A stretch of 64,000 nt of DNA from a bacterium (lineage in GTDB: Bacteria; Campylobacterota; Campylobacteria; Campylobacterales; Sulfurimonadaceae): positions 1 to 64,000 of the forward strand of contig JAHJGM010000009.1 of the NCBI GenBank assembly GCA_018824305.1, read 5' to 3'. Shown here piece after piece: positions 7,018-16,635 of the stretch. Made by a program: the position numbers and the translations under genes. Each line of letters opens with the position of its first letter. Within the stretch, counting starts at the first letter, position 1. The notes beneath the pieces were generated by a model. The model worked only from the letters and a program-made list of their open reading frames with translations. It ran no database searches and was not told where the DNA came from.

Positions 7018-10000
7018 ATGTTTACAAAAGTATTAATTGCCAATCGTGGCGAGATAGCTTGCCGTGTTATACGTACTCTGAAAAAAATGGATATAAGATC
7101 TGTCGTAGTCTATACGGCTGCCGATGCGGACTCCTTACATGTAAGCCTTGCCGATGAGGCCTATTTTATCGGTCACGGCGTTGCCAGCGAGAGTTATCTG
7201 GATACAAAAAAGATCCTTGAGGTCGCTAAAGAGAGCGGTGCAGAGGCGATCCACCCGGGATACGGGTTTTTAAGCGAGAATGCGGCATTTGCAAAAGCAT
7301 GTGAAGCATCAGGTATCGTTTTTATCGGACCGAGTACGGAACATATGCAGAAGTTCGGTCTCAAACACACGGCGCGTGAGCTTGCCGAGCAGAACAACGT
7401 TCCTCTTTTACCTGGTTCTTCTATTCTTGCGGATCTTGAAGAAGCAAAAAGAGAGGCGGTGCGCATCGGCTATCCTGTTATGCTAAAAAGTACGGCAGGC
7501 GGCGGCGGTATCGGTATGCAGCTGTGTTATGACGAAACGGAACTGTGTGGAGCATATGAATCGGTTAAACGTTTGAGCGAAAATAACTTCTCAGACGGCG
7601 GGATGTTCTTAGAAAAGTATGTCGCTTTAGCGCGCCATATCGAAGTACAGGTCTTTGGAGACGGTAAAGGATTCGTTGCGGCTTTGGGTGACAGAGACTG
7701 TTCCGTTCAGCGCCGTAACCAAAAAGTGATCGAAGAGACTCCCGCACCCGGGATAGCGGATGAGACAAGAGAAGCACTCTACGCAGCGGCTGTAGCATTG
7801 ACTTCATCTGTCTCTTACCTTTCTGCGGGAACGGTGGAGTTTGTCTACGATACGACGAGTGAGGAGTTCTATTTTCTTGAAGTAAACACTCGTCTTCAAG
7901 TGGAACACGGCATCACGGAAGAGGTCACGGGTGTTGACCTTGTAGAGTGGATGATACGTCAGGCATATGGTGAGAATCCTGCACTTTACGAGTATGTACA
8001 TGCACCATATGGACACTCTATCCAAGTGCGTATCTATGCAGAAGACCCCTCTAAAAACTTTCAGCCGAGTTCAGGCGTACTGACCAATGTCAAATTTGCA
8101 GACGGTATCAGATGTGACACATTCATCGAGACGGGACTTAATGTCTCCGCATTTTACGATCCTATGATCGCAAAGCTTATCATCAAAGCAGATGAACGCA
8201 CGCAAGCGCTTGTAAAGATAGCCGATGCGATAGACAACACGGAGATAGACGGCATAGAGACAAACCTGCGTTATCTGGGTGCTATCGTAAAATCGGAAGT
8301 GTTTAAAAACGCTCAGCAGACGACAAAATATCTGAATAGTTTTGAGTTCTCTACAAGCAGTATAGATGTTCTTCGTCCGGGAACGCAGACGACGGTACAG
8401 GATTTTCCGGGACGTACGGGTTTTTGGGATATCGGTGTACCGCCTTCGGGGCCATTTGATAATTTCAGTTTCCGTTATGCAAACCGTATCGTCGGAAACG
8501 ATGAAACAGCAGCGGGTCTTGAGATCGCCATTGCAGGGCCGACGCTTCGTTTTAACTCAGACACGGTCATCGCTTTGTGCGGTGCGAAGATCGATGCTTC
8601 TTTAGAGGGTGAGACGATCGTTATGAACGAAGCCGTACATGTAAAAGCTGGCAGTACGTTAAAACTGAAAAAAGTGCATGCGCAAGGGTTTAGAACATAT
8701 CTGGCAGTTCGCGGCGGTTTTGATGTGCCTAAATACCTTGGAAGCCGTTCGACGTTTACGCTCGGACAGTTCGGCGGTCATGCCGGACGTACGCTTATTT
8801 CCGGTGATGTACTGCATATCGGCAGTCTCATAAAAGGTGAAGCGGCTGATGCAGCCGTGATCCCGCATCAAGAGTTTAAAAACAGCTGGGAGATAGGAGT
8901 ACTTTACGGACCTCACGGAGCTCCTGACTTTTTTACGGGTAACGACATCAAGACATTTTTTGAGACCGAATGGGAGATCCACTACAACTCAAACAGAACG
9001 GGTATCCGTCTCATCGGTCCTAAGCCTGAGTGGGCAAGGACATCGGGAGGCGAAGCAGGGCTTCACCCTTCAAACATCCACGATAACGCGTATGCTATCG
9101 GTGCAGTGGACTTTACGGGAGACATGCCGGTGATCCTTGGACCAGACGGTCCGAGTCTTGGCGGTTTCGTGTGCCCTGTGACGATCATCAATGCCGAACT
9201 GTGGAAGATGGGTCAGCTTCGTGCGGGTGACAGAGTGAAGTTTGTTCCTGTCGAGCATGAAACGGCCAAAGAGATGATCAAAGCACAGGATGACGCGATC
9301 AATGAACTTAAAAGCTATGACGAGACGGTTTTTCTTGCACCTAAACCGATAGGTTCGCCAATCCTTTACAGCGATGAGGGGGAAAAAGATCTTCCTGCCA
9401 TAGTCGTTCGTCAGTCTGGTGATAGCAATCTTTTAGTCGAATACGGCGAGATGGAGCTTGATATCAGTCTGCGCTTTCGTGTACATGTACTGATGGAAGC
9501 GTTAAAAGAGGCAGATATAGAGGGTGTTACGGATATAACACCGGGTATCCGCTCTTTACAGATCCATTTTGAGCCTAGAATATGTGACCGTACAGCACTC
9601 ATAGAAAGATTAAAAGAGATAGAGTTGACGCTTCCTTCAATCGATGATATTGAGGTCCCTGCGCGTATCGTGCATCTGCCTCTTTCATGGGATGACGAGT
9701 CGACACGTATAGCGATCGATAAGTATATGAGAACAGTGCGTCCCGATGCACCGTGGTGTCCAAGTAACATCGAGTTTATCAGACGTATCAACGGTTTAGA
9801 GAGCATCGAAGAGGTCAAAGAGATCGTCTTTGGCGCGAACTATCTTGTCATGGGTCTTGGAGATGTTTATCTCGGTGCTCCCGTTGCGACACCGCTTGAT
9901 CCTCGTCACCGCCTTGTGACGACAAAATACAATCCTGCGCGTACATGGACGCCTGAAAATGCAGTAGGCATCGGCGGAGCGTATATGTGTGTCTACGGTA

Positions 10001-10617
10001 TGGAAGGGCCCGGTGGTTACCAGTTCGTCGGACGTACGGTGCAGATGTGGAACCGTTACCGTCAGACAAAAGATTTTGGTGCGGGAAAACCGTGGCTTTT
10101 AAATTTCTTTGATCAGATCAAGTTCTATGAGGTCAGCTCGGATGAATTGCATCAGATGCGTGAGGATTTTCCAAGAGGGCGTTTCAATCTGAAGATAGAG
10201 GAGACGACGTTTAGTCTTAAAGCATACAAAGAGTTTCTTGAGCAAAACGACGAATCGATCCAGACATTTAAAAAGACGCAGCAGGACGCTTTTGAAGAGG
10301 AGCGTCAGATGTGGGAACGCACCGGTCTTGCTAACTTTAGGACAGAGAGTGCTGACGTTGAGAAACAGAATATGGAGCATATCGAGATCGGCGAGAACGC
10401 CGAAGCGGTCGAATCTCCTGTTCAGGGGAGTCTATGGAAAGTGATGTGTAAGCTGGGCGACGTGGTAGAGGAGGGCGAAGTCCTTGCGATCGCGGAATCG
10501 ATGAAGATGGAAGTCGACATCGAAGCGCCGGAGCACGGAAAGATCACTCAGGTTCTTTGTCATGAAGGCGAAAATATCCAAGCCGGCAAGATGCTTTTCG
10601 TTATCGAGCCGCTGTAA
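7018..10617 (+). CDS. Biotin-dependent urea/guanidine carboxylase
   Basis: The 1199-residue multidomain enzyme begins with biotin carboxylase (about 1-445, with the ATP-grasp glycine loop [10 protein letters not shown]). The KipA/AHS2-like domain follows (about 455-765), then the KipI/AHS1-like domain (about 785-1000), a linker region, and a C-terminal biotinyl domain with AESMKMEV, where Lys1163 is the biotinylation site. Length and order match bacterial urea carboxylase. With DUF1989 genes and guanidine riboswitches beside it, and no urease in sight, it most likely carboxylates guanidine to carboxyguanidine using ATP and bicarbonate. AAGGA (7007-7011) sets ATG 7018. Whether urea is also accepted cannot be read from sequence alone. 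Confidence 0.9.
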   Translation: MFTKVLIANRGEIACRVIRTLKKMDIRSVVVYTAADADSLHVSLADEAYFIGHGVASESYLDTKKILEVAKESGAEAIHPGYGFLSENAAFAKACEASGIVFIGPSTEHMQKFGLKHTARELAEQNNVPLLPGSSILADLEEAKREAVRIGYPVMLKSTAGGGGIGMQLCYDETELCGAYESVKRLSENNFSDGGMFLEKYVALARHIEVQVFGDGKGFVAALGDRDCSVQRRNQKVIEETPAPGIADETREALYAAAVALTSSVSYLSAGTVEFVYDTTSEEFYFLEVNTRLQVEHGITEEVTGVDLVEWMIRQAYGENPALYEYVHAPYGHSIQVRIYAEDPSKNFQPSSGVLTNVKFADGIRCDTFIETGLNVSAFYDPMIAKLIIKADERTQALVKIADAIDNTEIDGIETNLRYLGAIVKSEVFKNAQQTTKYLNSFEFSTSSIDVLRPGTQTTVQDFPGRTGFWDIGVPPSGPFDNFSFRYANRIVGNDETAAGLEIAIAGPTLRFNSDTVIALCGAKIDASLEGETIVMNEAVHVKAGSTLKLKKVHAQGFRTYLAVRGGFDVPKYLGSRSTFTLGQFGGHAGRTLISGDVLHIGSLIKGEAADAAVIPHQEFKNSWEIGVLYGPHGAPDFFTGNDIKTFFETEWEIHYNSNRTGIRLIGPKPEWARTSGGEAGLHPSNIHDNAYAIGAVDFTGDMPVILGPDGPSLGGFVCPVTIINAELWKMGQLRAGDRVKFVPVEHETAKEMIKAQDDAINELKSYDETVFLAPKPIGSPILYSDEGEKDLPAIVVRQSGDSNLLVEYGEMELDISLRFRVHVLMEALKEADIEGVTDITPGIRSLQIHFEPRICDRTALIERLKEIELTLPSIDDIEVPARIVHLPLSWDDESTRIAIDKYMRTVRPDAPWCPSNIEFIRRINGLESIEEVKEIVFGANYLVMGLGDVYLGAPVATPLDPRHRLVTTKYNPARTWTPENAVGIGGAYMCVYGMEGPGGYQFVGRTVQMWNRYRQTKDFGAGKPWLLNFFDQIKFYEVSSDELHQMREDFPRGRFNLKIEETTFSLKAYKEFLEQNDESIQTFKKTQQDAFEEERQMWERTGLANFRTESADVEKQNMEHIEIGENAEAVESPVQGSLWKVMCKLGDVVEEGEVLAIAESMKMEVDIEAPEHGKITQVLCHEGENIQAGKMLFVIEPL

Positions 10618-10628
10618 AAGAGGATCAG

Positions 10629-11480
10629 ATGCGACTTGTTAACTTTAAGACGATGTGGGGTTTTGAGGGTAATTTTGAGACTGCCTGCAAAGAGGCCAAA
10701 GAGGCTGGATTTGAAGGGCTAGAAGGAAAAGCACCTCAGAACAAGGATGAGAGAGAACATTATAAAACATATCTGGAAAAATATGATCTTGCTTATATAG
10801 CAGAGGTAGTGACGGGAGGCGATTATGTACCTGCCCGTCATCTTACTCTGCAAGATCACATTGATGATGTCAAGAGAGGAATACAGGAGTCTTTGGAACT
10901 GAATCCCAGTTTTGTGACTTGTATAGGCGGATGCGATGCATGGAGCCAAGAGGAGAGTATAGAGTTTTTTCAAAGCTCTATGGATCTGGCAAAAAAGTAT
11001 AATACAGATATCTCTTTTGAGACACACCGCAGCAGATCTCTGTTTACGCCATGGGTGACGAAACGTATTGTAGAAGCGATCCTTGAGATAAAATTGACTC
11101 TCGATATGAGCCACTGGTGTGTCGTCTGTGAACGTCTGATGAGTACGGAACTGGAAGTAATGAAAGCTATCGCAGGAAATGTGCACCATATCCATTCCCG
11201 TGTGGGCTATGCGCAAGGGCCTCAAGTGCCTCATCCTGCAGCACCCGAGTATAAAGAAGCTTTACTTTCTCATCAAGAGATATGGGAGATCGTATGGGAC
11301 GCGCAAAATGCAAAAGAGATGCAGATCGCGACGATGACACCGGAGTTCGGTCCGGACGGATATATGCATACTCTTCCTTTTACAAATGTCCCGATAGCCG
11401 ATCTGTGGGAGATTAACTGCTGGATGGCGGAGACCGAGAAAAAACATTTTAATGCATACGCTGAAAAAAAAGGACTATAA
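10629..11480 (+). CDS. Xylose-isomerase-like TIM-barrel protein in guanidine operon
   Basis: The 283-residue protein is of the sugar phosphate isomerase/epimerase (AP endonuclease 2-like) superfamily. Candidate metal ligands are the Glu in SFETHRS, the Asp-His pair in TLDMSHW, the His pair in HHIHSRVG and the Glu in TPEFGPDGY, which is the usual E-D-H-E pattern. It starts 11 bp after the carboxylase, and its TAA overlaps the next ATG by one base. It is therefore translated within the guanidine operon, though no isomerase step belongs to the known pathway. Its substrate is unknown; a guanidino-sugar or a hydroxy acid would be guesses. Confidence 0.72.
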   Translation: MRLVNFKTMWGFEGNFETACKEAKEAGFEGLEGKAPQNKDEREHYKTYLEKYDLAYIAEVVTGGDYVPARHLTLQDHIDDVKRGIQESLELNPSFVTCIGGCDAWSQEESIEFFQSSMDLAKKYNTDISFETHRSRSLFTPWVTKRIVEAILEIKLTLDMSHWCVVCERLMSTELEVMKAIAGNVHHIHSRVGYAQGPQVPHPAAPEYKEALLSHQEIWEIVWDAQNAKEMQIATMTPEFGPDGYMHTLPFTNVPIADLWEINCWMAETEKKHFNAYAEKKGL

Positions 11481-12367
11481 TGAGAGCACATCTACCTGTC
11501 TTTGTACTGCTTGGAGCATCTATACTCTGGGGACTTACATGGCTACCGCTTAAAGCTATAAACGAAATGGGTGTTGATGGCATAGGGCTTATCTTTTTAG
11601 CTTACGGTATGCTGGCTTTGGCTTTAAGTCCACTGCTTTTTAAACAGTTTTTCATATGGAAAGGGCATAAAAGGACAATGCTTCTGATCGCACTTTTTGG
11701 CGGCGGGGCTAACCTTGCTTTTACCTATGCCCTTATCAACGGTGAAGTGATCCGTGTGATGGTGCTTTTTTATCTGCTGCCTGTATGGGGAGTCGCGGGA
11801 GGACGTTTCTTTTTAAAAGAGGAGATCGACCGCTGGCGTTATCTGGGTGTCTTTTTGGCGATAAGCGGAGCTTTTTTGATCCTCGGCGGATTTGACGTAT
11901 TTGACTCTGCGCCCTCATGGATCGATCTTATCGCTTTGGCATCGGGTCTTTTCTTTGCTATGAACAACCTGCTTTTTCGTGCGGTACAGGCTGTACCTGT
12001 GAGCTCAAAGATAGGAAGTATGTTCTTTGGCTGTTTCGTACTCGCCGGTGCGTTCTTACTCGGCGGGGCAGAGCAGTTTCCCCAAGTGATCACTCCAAAC
12101 GCATGGCTGATGCTGGCACTGTATGCTCTTGTCTGGCTACTTTTGGCAAATATCGGTTCTCAATGGGGAGTGACCCATATGGAAGCAGGGCGTTCATCGA
12201 TCATTATTATCTTAGAACTTATCACTGCGGTTATCTCGGCGACATTGATCGCTGGTGAGACGATGTCGGCTATCGAGTGGATGGGCGGAGCTCTTATCCT
12301 GATGGCGGCTTTTATCGAAGCGTTTCGTACAAAAGATGACGAAATACCTCTAACAACTATTGACTAA
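11480..12367 (+). CDS. EamA/DMT-family membrane transporter
   Basis: The 295-residue inner-membrane protein has about ten hydrophobic helices arranged as two EamA repeats (about residues 5-135 and 150-285), matching the drug/metabolite transporter superfamily. It starts in TAATG overlap with the TIM-barrel gene, and its end precedes the allophanate hydrolase start by 10 bp. In other bacteria guanidine riboswitches often control SMR/DMT-type guanidinium exporters. This 10-helix relative could export excess guanidinium or an intermediate, or import a related amine. Direction and substrate are not visible. Confidence 0.8.
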   Translation: MRAHLPVFVLLGASILWGLTWLPLKAINEMGVDGIGLIFLAYGMLALALSPLLFKQFFIWKGHKRTMLLIALFGGGANLAFTYALINGEVIRVMVLFYLLPVWGVAGGRFFLKEEIDRWRYLGVFLAISGAFLILGGFDVFDSAPSWIDLIALASGLFFAMNNLLFRAVQAVPVSSKIGSMFFGCFVLAGAFLLGGAEQFPQVITPNAWLMLALYALVWLLLANIGSQWGVTHMEAGRSSIIIILELITAVISATLIAGETMSAIEWMGGALILMAAFIEAFRTKDDEIPLTTID

Positions 12368-12377
12368 AGGAAAACAG

Positions 12378-13712
12378 ATGAATATCTCTGATCTAAAAAA
12401 ATCATATATAAATAAAACACTTATTCCAAGAGAGCTGATGACACAGATAAAAAAGCGCATAGAAGAACACAGCGCAAATCCGATCTGGATACATATCCTC
12501 AGTGACGATGAACTCGAACCCTATCTTAAAAGACTAGAAGCGTGCGAACCATCCTCATTGCCTCTGTACGGGATCCCATTTTCTATAAAAGACAATATTG
12601 ATCTTGCGGGTGTACCGACAACGGCAGGCTGTCTTGATTACAGCTATATGCCGGCAAAGTCGGCTTTTGCAGTAGAGGCTCTTATCAAAGCGGGAGCTAT
12701 ACCTGTCGGAAAGACGACACTTGACCAGTTCGCGACTGGGCTTGTTGGGACACGCTCTCCTTTTGGTGCTTGTCAAAACAGCATCGATCCTAAGTATATC
12801 TCCGGCGGTTCGAGTTCGGGAAGTGCGGTAAGCGTGGCTTTAGAGATGGCGGCATTCTCGCTTGGTACGGATACGGCAGGTTCAGGCCGCGTACCGGCTG
12901 CCTTTAACAACCTTGTAGGACTCAAACCCTCTAAAGGAGTGCTCAGCACTTCAGGTGTGGTCCCTGCATGTAGAAGTCTTGACTGTATCTCGATCTTTGC
13001 AAACAGCACGGAGGATGCCCAAAAGGTGTTTGACGTGGCGGCCTCTTTTGATGAAGCAGACCCATATAGCCGTAAGATGCCAGAGACACAAAAAAGTGTT
13101 CCTTCAAGCTTTCGTTTTGCAGTTCCAAGAGCAGATCAGCTGAAGTTTTTCGGCGACGTTGAAGCGGAAGAACTTTTCTATAAAGCGGTTCAAAGCTTTG
13201 AAGAGATGGGCGGAACTGCGGTCCAGACCGATTTCTCACCTATGCTTGAAGCGGCAAACCTGCTTTACTACGGACCTTGGGTGGCTGAACGCTACGTAGC
13301 AGTAAAGGATATGATAGAGAACTCTCCTGCAAGTCTTCTAGATGTCACTCGTACGATCATAGAATCTGGAAAAAGTAAAACCGCAGAGGATTACTTTAAT
13401 GCTGAGTATAAGCTAAAGGCCTACAGACGTAAAGCGGATATAGTGATGGAAGATATCGATTTTGCATTGACTCCGACGACGGGTACCATCTACACCATAG
13501 AAGAGGTAAACGCCGATCCGATACAGCTCAATACGAATCTCGGGTATTACACAAACTTTATGAACCTTCTGGATTTTTCGGCTTATGCGGTTCCTGCTGG
13601 TTTTAGAAAAAACGGTCTGCCGTTTGGCATCACGCTGTTTGCAGAGGCTTTTGAAGATAGAAAACTGTTACAGATAGGTGAACGCTACATGCAAAGGAAT
13701 AATGATGTCTAA
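12378..13712 (+). CDS. atzF: Allophanate hydrolase, amidase domain only
   Basis: The 444-residue amidase-signature enzyme has catalytic triad Lys71 (IKDNID), cis-Ser145 in GGSSSGSA and nucleophile Ser169 in DTAGSGRVPA. It hydrolyses allophanate, the last nitrogenous intermediate, releasing ammonia and an N-carboxycarbamate that breaks down further. TAAAGGA (12365-12371) supports ATG 12378 over an earlier start at 12360 inside the transporter gene. Full-length AtzF/DUR-type hydrolases have about 600 residues because they carry a C-terminal domain. That domain is missing here and is encoded by the next gene. Confidence 0.88.
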   Translation: MNISDLKKSYINKTLIPRELMTQIKKRIEEHSANPIWIHILSDDELEPYLKRLEACEPSSLPLYGIPFSIKDNIDLAGVPTTAGCLDYSYMPAKSAFAVEALIKAGAIPVGKTTLDQFATGLVGTRSPFGACQNSIDPKYISGGSSSGSAVSVALEMAAFSLGTDTAGSGRVPAAFNNLVGLKPSKGVLSTSGVVPACRSLDCISIFANSTEDAQKVFDVAASFDEADPYSRKMPETQKSVPSSFRFAVPRADQLKFFGDVEAEELFYKAVQSFEEMGGTAVQTDFSPMLEAANLLYYGPWVAERYVAVKDMIENSPASLLDVTRTIIESGKSKTAEDYFNAEYKLKAYRRKADIVMEDIDFALTPTTGTIYTIEEVNADPIQLNTNLGYYTNFMNLLDFSAYAVPAGFRKNGLPFGITLFAEAFEDRKLLQIGERYMQRNNDV

Positions 13713-14094
13713 AATAATTAAGATTGCCGTATGCGGCGCACACATGAGCGGATTGCCGCTTAATCACCAGCTTACAGAACTTGACGCGAATTTTCTTGAG
13801 AAAACATCAACTGCTAAAGGCTATCGCCTTTACAATGTACCTGAAAAAGTACCGCCTCGCCCGGGAATGGTGCGTGATGAAACAAGCGATGCATCATTGG
13901 AGCTTGAAGTATGGGAGATGCCTTTGGAGAACTTCGGTGCTTTTATGGTGCAGATAGCATCACCGCTTTGTATCGGGACGGTCTTTTTAAAAGATGGAAG
14001 CAATGTTTACGGATTTTTGTGTGAGAACAATGCCCTACAAGGCGCTGAAGAGATCACACAATATGGAGGCTGGAGAGATTATCTGGCAAGATAG
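13705..14094 (+). CDS. Stand-alone allophanate hydrolase C-terminal domain
   Basis: The 129-residue protein matches the small domain normally fused to the C terminus of allophanate hydrolase (KIAVCGAHMSGLPLNHQL at the start, then GTVFLKDGSNVYGFLCE). AAAGGA (13693-13698) favors the second of two adjacent ATGs (13705). The gene overlaps the amidase gene by 8 bp in another frame, so this is a true gene split with translational coupling rather than a frameshifted remnant. In the yeast enzyme this domain helps decarboxylate the amidase product. Here it probably binds the amidase in trans. It is last in the guanidine operon. Confidence 0.8.
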   Translation: MSKIIKIAVCGAHMSGLPLNHQLTELDANFLEKTSTAKGYRLYNVPEKVPPRPGMVRDETSDASLELEVWEMPLENFGAFMVQIASPLCIGTVFLKDGSNVYGFLCENNALQGAEEITQYGGWRDYLAR

Positions 14095-14113
14095 ATTTGG
14101 GTAGAAAATAACT

Positions 14114-14138
14114 TTACATGTAAAGCGCTTACATGTAA
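14114..14138. repeat. Two adjacent TTACATGTAA palindromes forming a hairpin between convergent genes
   Basis: TTACATGTAA at 14114-14123 and again at 14129-14138, separated by AGCGC, can fold as a perfect 10-bp stem with a 5-nt loop on either strand. It sits between the end of the guanidine operon and the convergent fliO gene. No T-run follows on either side, so simple intrinsic termination is doubtful. These are two of the 22 copies of the window-wide TACATGTA palindrome. Confidence 0.55.
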
Positions 14139-14157
14139 GGTCTACAGAGTTTAAAGA

Positions 14158-15015
14158 TTAAACATCATAAGCGATTGAAGCGGCTTTTTCTTTATATGTC
14201 TGAAACGGCTCTTTTTCTCTGGTCTTTATTTGTAAAAGACTTGTGAGCTCTTCATTTCTTGCTTTGAGTATCTCTTCAAATTCGTTGTTTGTCACAGGTT
14301 TGTCGTCTTCAAATTTATCAAGCAGGATATTTTCATTTCCCGATAAGACAAGATAACTCAGGTTGCCGTAATCTACCATTATCACTTTATTGACCTGATC
14401 GATCTGTTTTGAAAAACGGATATGTATATCCTCTTGCGTATCATCTTTGGTATTAAACAACCAAGACTTTCTTGCAGGTTTTGTCATAGAGCTATTTTTT
14501 CTTGGATTTGTAACATTCACTATTTTTTTCTTCAGATAAAACACAAAACCAAGTGCAACTATCAAGATAGCGACAACGACATAGTAACCTGAAGATATTT
14601 GAATATCCTGTTTTGTCGGCAGAGCCTGTGTCGCGCTAGGTGTTGTTTGTACCGATGGTACAGGTTTGCTGAATCTTAAGCGAAGTCCGTACGCATCGGA
14701 AGTCTTTGAGGCTTGGAGCTTCACGTCCGAGGGGATATATGCGGTTATTTGAGTATATGTCGATATGGGCGTGATCGCGATCTGTGTCAGGTATGGCGAT
14801 GTCAGTTGTTTGCTCTTTGGTGATTCGATCGTCGCATCTTCAAGCTTGATGATTATTTTTGAGTTTTGGGTCTGTTGGCTGATGATACCGTCATAGGGTG
14901 TGTCAAAGGTAAACATGACATCGACTCTGTCGCTTCTGTCATAGACGTTGTAGCTTAGTATTTTTGATGCAAAAAGTACAAATGGGATAAAGAGTAAAAA
15001 GAGTATCTTTTTCAT
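14158..15015 (-). CDS. fliO: Flagellar biosynthesis protein FliO with periplasmic AMIN-like part
   Basis: The 285-residue protein has a signal peptide (about 1-17) and a beta-rich periplasmic AMIN-like segment (about 18-116). A Pro/Thr linker, one membrane helix (144-161) and a cytoplasmic FliO-like tail with charged helices follow. FliO assists assembly of the FliPQR export gate. Short enterobacterial FliO lacks the periplasmic domain, while Campylobacterota forms are long. It is last in cheX-fliN-fliO, overlapping fliN by 4 bp. Identification rests on topology and on position after fliN more than on strong motifs. Confidence 0.7.
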   Translation of the reverse strand: MKKILFLLFIPFVLFASKILSYNVYDRSDRVDVMFTFDTPYDGIISQQTQNSKIIIKLEDATIESPKSKQLTSPYLTQIAITPISTYTQITAYIPSDVKLQASKTSDAYGLRLRFSKPVPSVQTTPSATQALPTKQDIQISSGYYVVVAILIVALGFVFYLKKKIVNVTNPRKNSSMTKPARKSWLFNTKDDTQEDIHIRFSKQIDQVNKVIMVDYGNLSYLVLSGNENILLDKFEDDKPVTNNEFEEILKARNEELTSLLQIKTREKEPFQTYKEKAASIAYDV

Positions 15016-15332
15016 AGTCTTTCCTTTGAAAAATGATATAAAACGGCACTGGAATTTAAAATCTCATTTATACGGATAGCAAGGTTCTTTTCGTAGACCA
15101 TTACCTCGCCTTTGCCTAAGATACGGCCATTGACATAAGATTCCACGCTCTCTCCCGCAGGTTTTTTAAGATCGATAACCGAGCCTTTTTCAAGTTGCAG
15201 TATCTCTTTGATAGTCAGTTCTGTCTCACCTAAATCTGCAACGAATTCGACTTCCATATCAAGCAGACCTTCATAGTTCATCCATGAAAGCTCTTTTTGT
15301 GAATCAAATTCTGTTTCGTCACTATGCGGCAT
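15012..15332 (-). CDS. fliN: Flagellar motor switch protein FliN
   Basis: The 106-residue protein is mostly one SpoA (FliN/FliM C-terminal) domain: DMEVEFVADLGETELTIKEI, LEKGSVIDLKKPAGE, VNGRILGKGEVMVYEKNLAI. It forms part of the C-ring that binds CheY-P and sets rotation direction. It overlaps cheX upstream by 11 bp and fliO downstream by 4 bp, so the three are translated together. It lacks the long N-terminal CheC-like extension of FliY. Confidence 0.9.
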   Translation of the reverse strand: MPHSDETEFDSQKELSWMNYEGLLDMEVEFVADLGETELTIKEILQLEKGSVIDLKKPAGESVESYVNGRILGKGEVMVYEKNLAIRINEILNSSAVLYHFSKERL

Positions 15333-15753
15333 CGTTTTCCTTAATCGCTACTAGTATATTGCTATTGTCAATATTGATATTGACTCCACAATCATGAGGA
15401 TAGTCAAAATCAGTGATATCTAAAAATTGAGGCATTCTTATATCAAAAGCTTTTGAACTGTTTTGTTCTTGTGCTATCACTTTTGCGCTTCCTACTATCA
15501 TATTTGTAGTCTCTAACAACATATCTTTAAGAGTTTCCTCATCACAATCTTCTTCAAAAAGAAAGATCTCGCACAGTGTTTGAAGCAGTCCTTCGGATGC
15601 TCCTATGTATACTATATGAGTATTATTATTCTCCATGATATTGATAGAAGCAATAAACATTCTCATTTTTGGCATATCGTCTGTTAATATATAGGGTTTT
15701 CTAATTTGATGTTCACAAAAATTGGTAGCTGCTTTAGTGATAATAGATAACAT
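15322..15753 (-). CDS. cheX: CheX-like chemotaxis phosphatase domain protein
   Basis: The 143-residue cytoplasmic protein is of the CheC/CheX/FliY phosphatase family. The helix ETLKDMLLETTNMIVGSAKV contains the family E-x2-N pattern (E..N in ETTNMIVG), the residues used to dephosphorylate CheY-P. It is first gene of the minus-strand cheX-fliN-fliO unit, next to a TATAAT-like -10 in the divergent spacer. Whether it acts on CheY or is a structural relative cannot be told from sequence alone. Confidence 0.75.
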   Translation of the reverse strand: MLSIITKAATNFCEHQIRKPYILTDDMPKMRMFIASINIMENNNTHIVYIGASEGLLQTLCEIFLFEEDCDEETLKDMLLETTNMIVGSAKVIAQEQNSSKAFDIRMPQFLDITDFDYPHDCGVNINIDNSNILVAIKENDAA

Positions 15754-15782
15754 TATTTAATCCAATAAACAAAATTTAGTAG

Positions 15783-15861
15783 ATTATACGTTATACAAAC
15801 CTAAAAATAAATTAATACAGATATTCTATATGTGTCTTCGTAAGCAATTCTTCGATATAAT
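15783..15861. promoter_or_regulatory. Divergent promoter region between cheX and the TSUP permease
   Basis: A minus-strand TATAAT reads from 15788 to 15783, 30 bp ahead of cheX. A plus-strand TATAAT lies at 15856-15861, about 30 bp ahead of the permease start. Neither has a recognizable -35, which is common for Campylobacterota housekeeping promoters. No flagellar sigma-28 or sigma-54 consensus is evident for cheX. Confidence 0.5.
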
Positions 15862-15891
15862 CGGGCGAAATTAGAACCATAAAGAGTGTGG

Positions 15892-16632
15892 ATGTTCGAA
15901 CTTGTTTTACTGGGTGGCTTTGTTGGATTCTTATCCGGTTTCTTTGGAATCGGAGGCGGTACTATTTTAGTACCGTTGCTTCTATTTTACGGATTTGATA
16001 TGAAGACTTCTATAGGTATCTCCGTTGTTCAGATGGTCTTTAGTTCCATTTACGGCAGTTATTTGAACCTGAAACAGGGTACTTTGGATGTGAAGATGGT
16101 CCTGACAATAGGTGCCGGAGGCTTCATCGGAGCGCTCTTTAGTGGAATGATAGTTGCAAATGTAGACGCAAAGGTGCTTCAAGCAGTATTTTTGGCTTTT
16201 ACGGTTTTTGCACTTTTAAGACTCTTTTTCAAAGTCAAAGAACATAGAAGCCAAAAAACACTCAATCCGGTCATACTTTTCATCATAGGTTTTTTTCTAG
16301 GGATGTTTAGTGTTTCCATCGGCGTCGGCGGCTCGTTGTTGCTGGTTCCTATCTTGGTCGGTTTTTTACATGTAAAGATGAAAAACGCGACATCGGCGGG
16401 ATTGTTTTTTGTTGTGTTTTCTTCAATATCCGGTTTTATATCCCAAAGTCTTCATGAAGTCATAGATTTTCATAGCGGACTTATCATCGGGGCGGCATCA
16501 CTTTTTGGTGTATATTTCGGTGTAATGATAAAACATTCTACCAGTGAACATCTGCAAAGAAATCTACTTGTACTCTTTTATGTAGGTGTGGTTAGCTATT
16601 TGACATATAGAACATTTTTTTTAATAGGATAA
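15892..16632 (+). CDS. TSUP-family (TauE/SafE) membrane permease
   Basis: The 246-residue protein has about seven to eight hydrophobic helices and the two internal repeats of the TauE/SafE family, each starting with a glycine-rich motif ([17 protein letters not shown] and [20 protein letters not shown]). Family members move sulfite, sulfoacetate or other organosulfur anions. I prefer ATG 15892, 5 nt after AAAGAG; a GTG at 15886 is the alternative. It precedes uvrA by 3 bp, probably only sharing a transcript. Confidence 0.85.
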   Translation: MFELVLLGGFVGFLSGFFGIGGGTILVPLLLFYGFDMKTSIGISVVQMVFSSIYGSYLNLKQGTLDVKMVLTIGAGGFIGALFSGMIVANVDAKVLQAVFLAFTVFALLRLFFKVKEHRSQKTLNPVILFIIGFFLGMFSVSIGVGGSLLLVPILVGFLHVKMKNATSAGLFFVVFSSISGFISQSLHEVIDFHSGLIIGAASLFGVYFGVMIKHSTSEHLQRNLLVLFYVGVVSYLTYRTFFLIG

Positions 16633-16635
16633 ATT

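Noticed and set aside
7018-10617. Plain urea carboxylase for urea use
   Set aside because: The domain order fits, but guanidine riboswitches of two classes and DUF1989 partners make guanidine the better substrate; urea use cannot be excluded.
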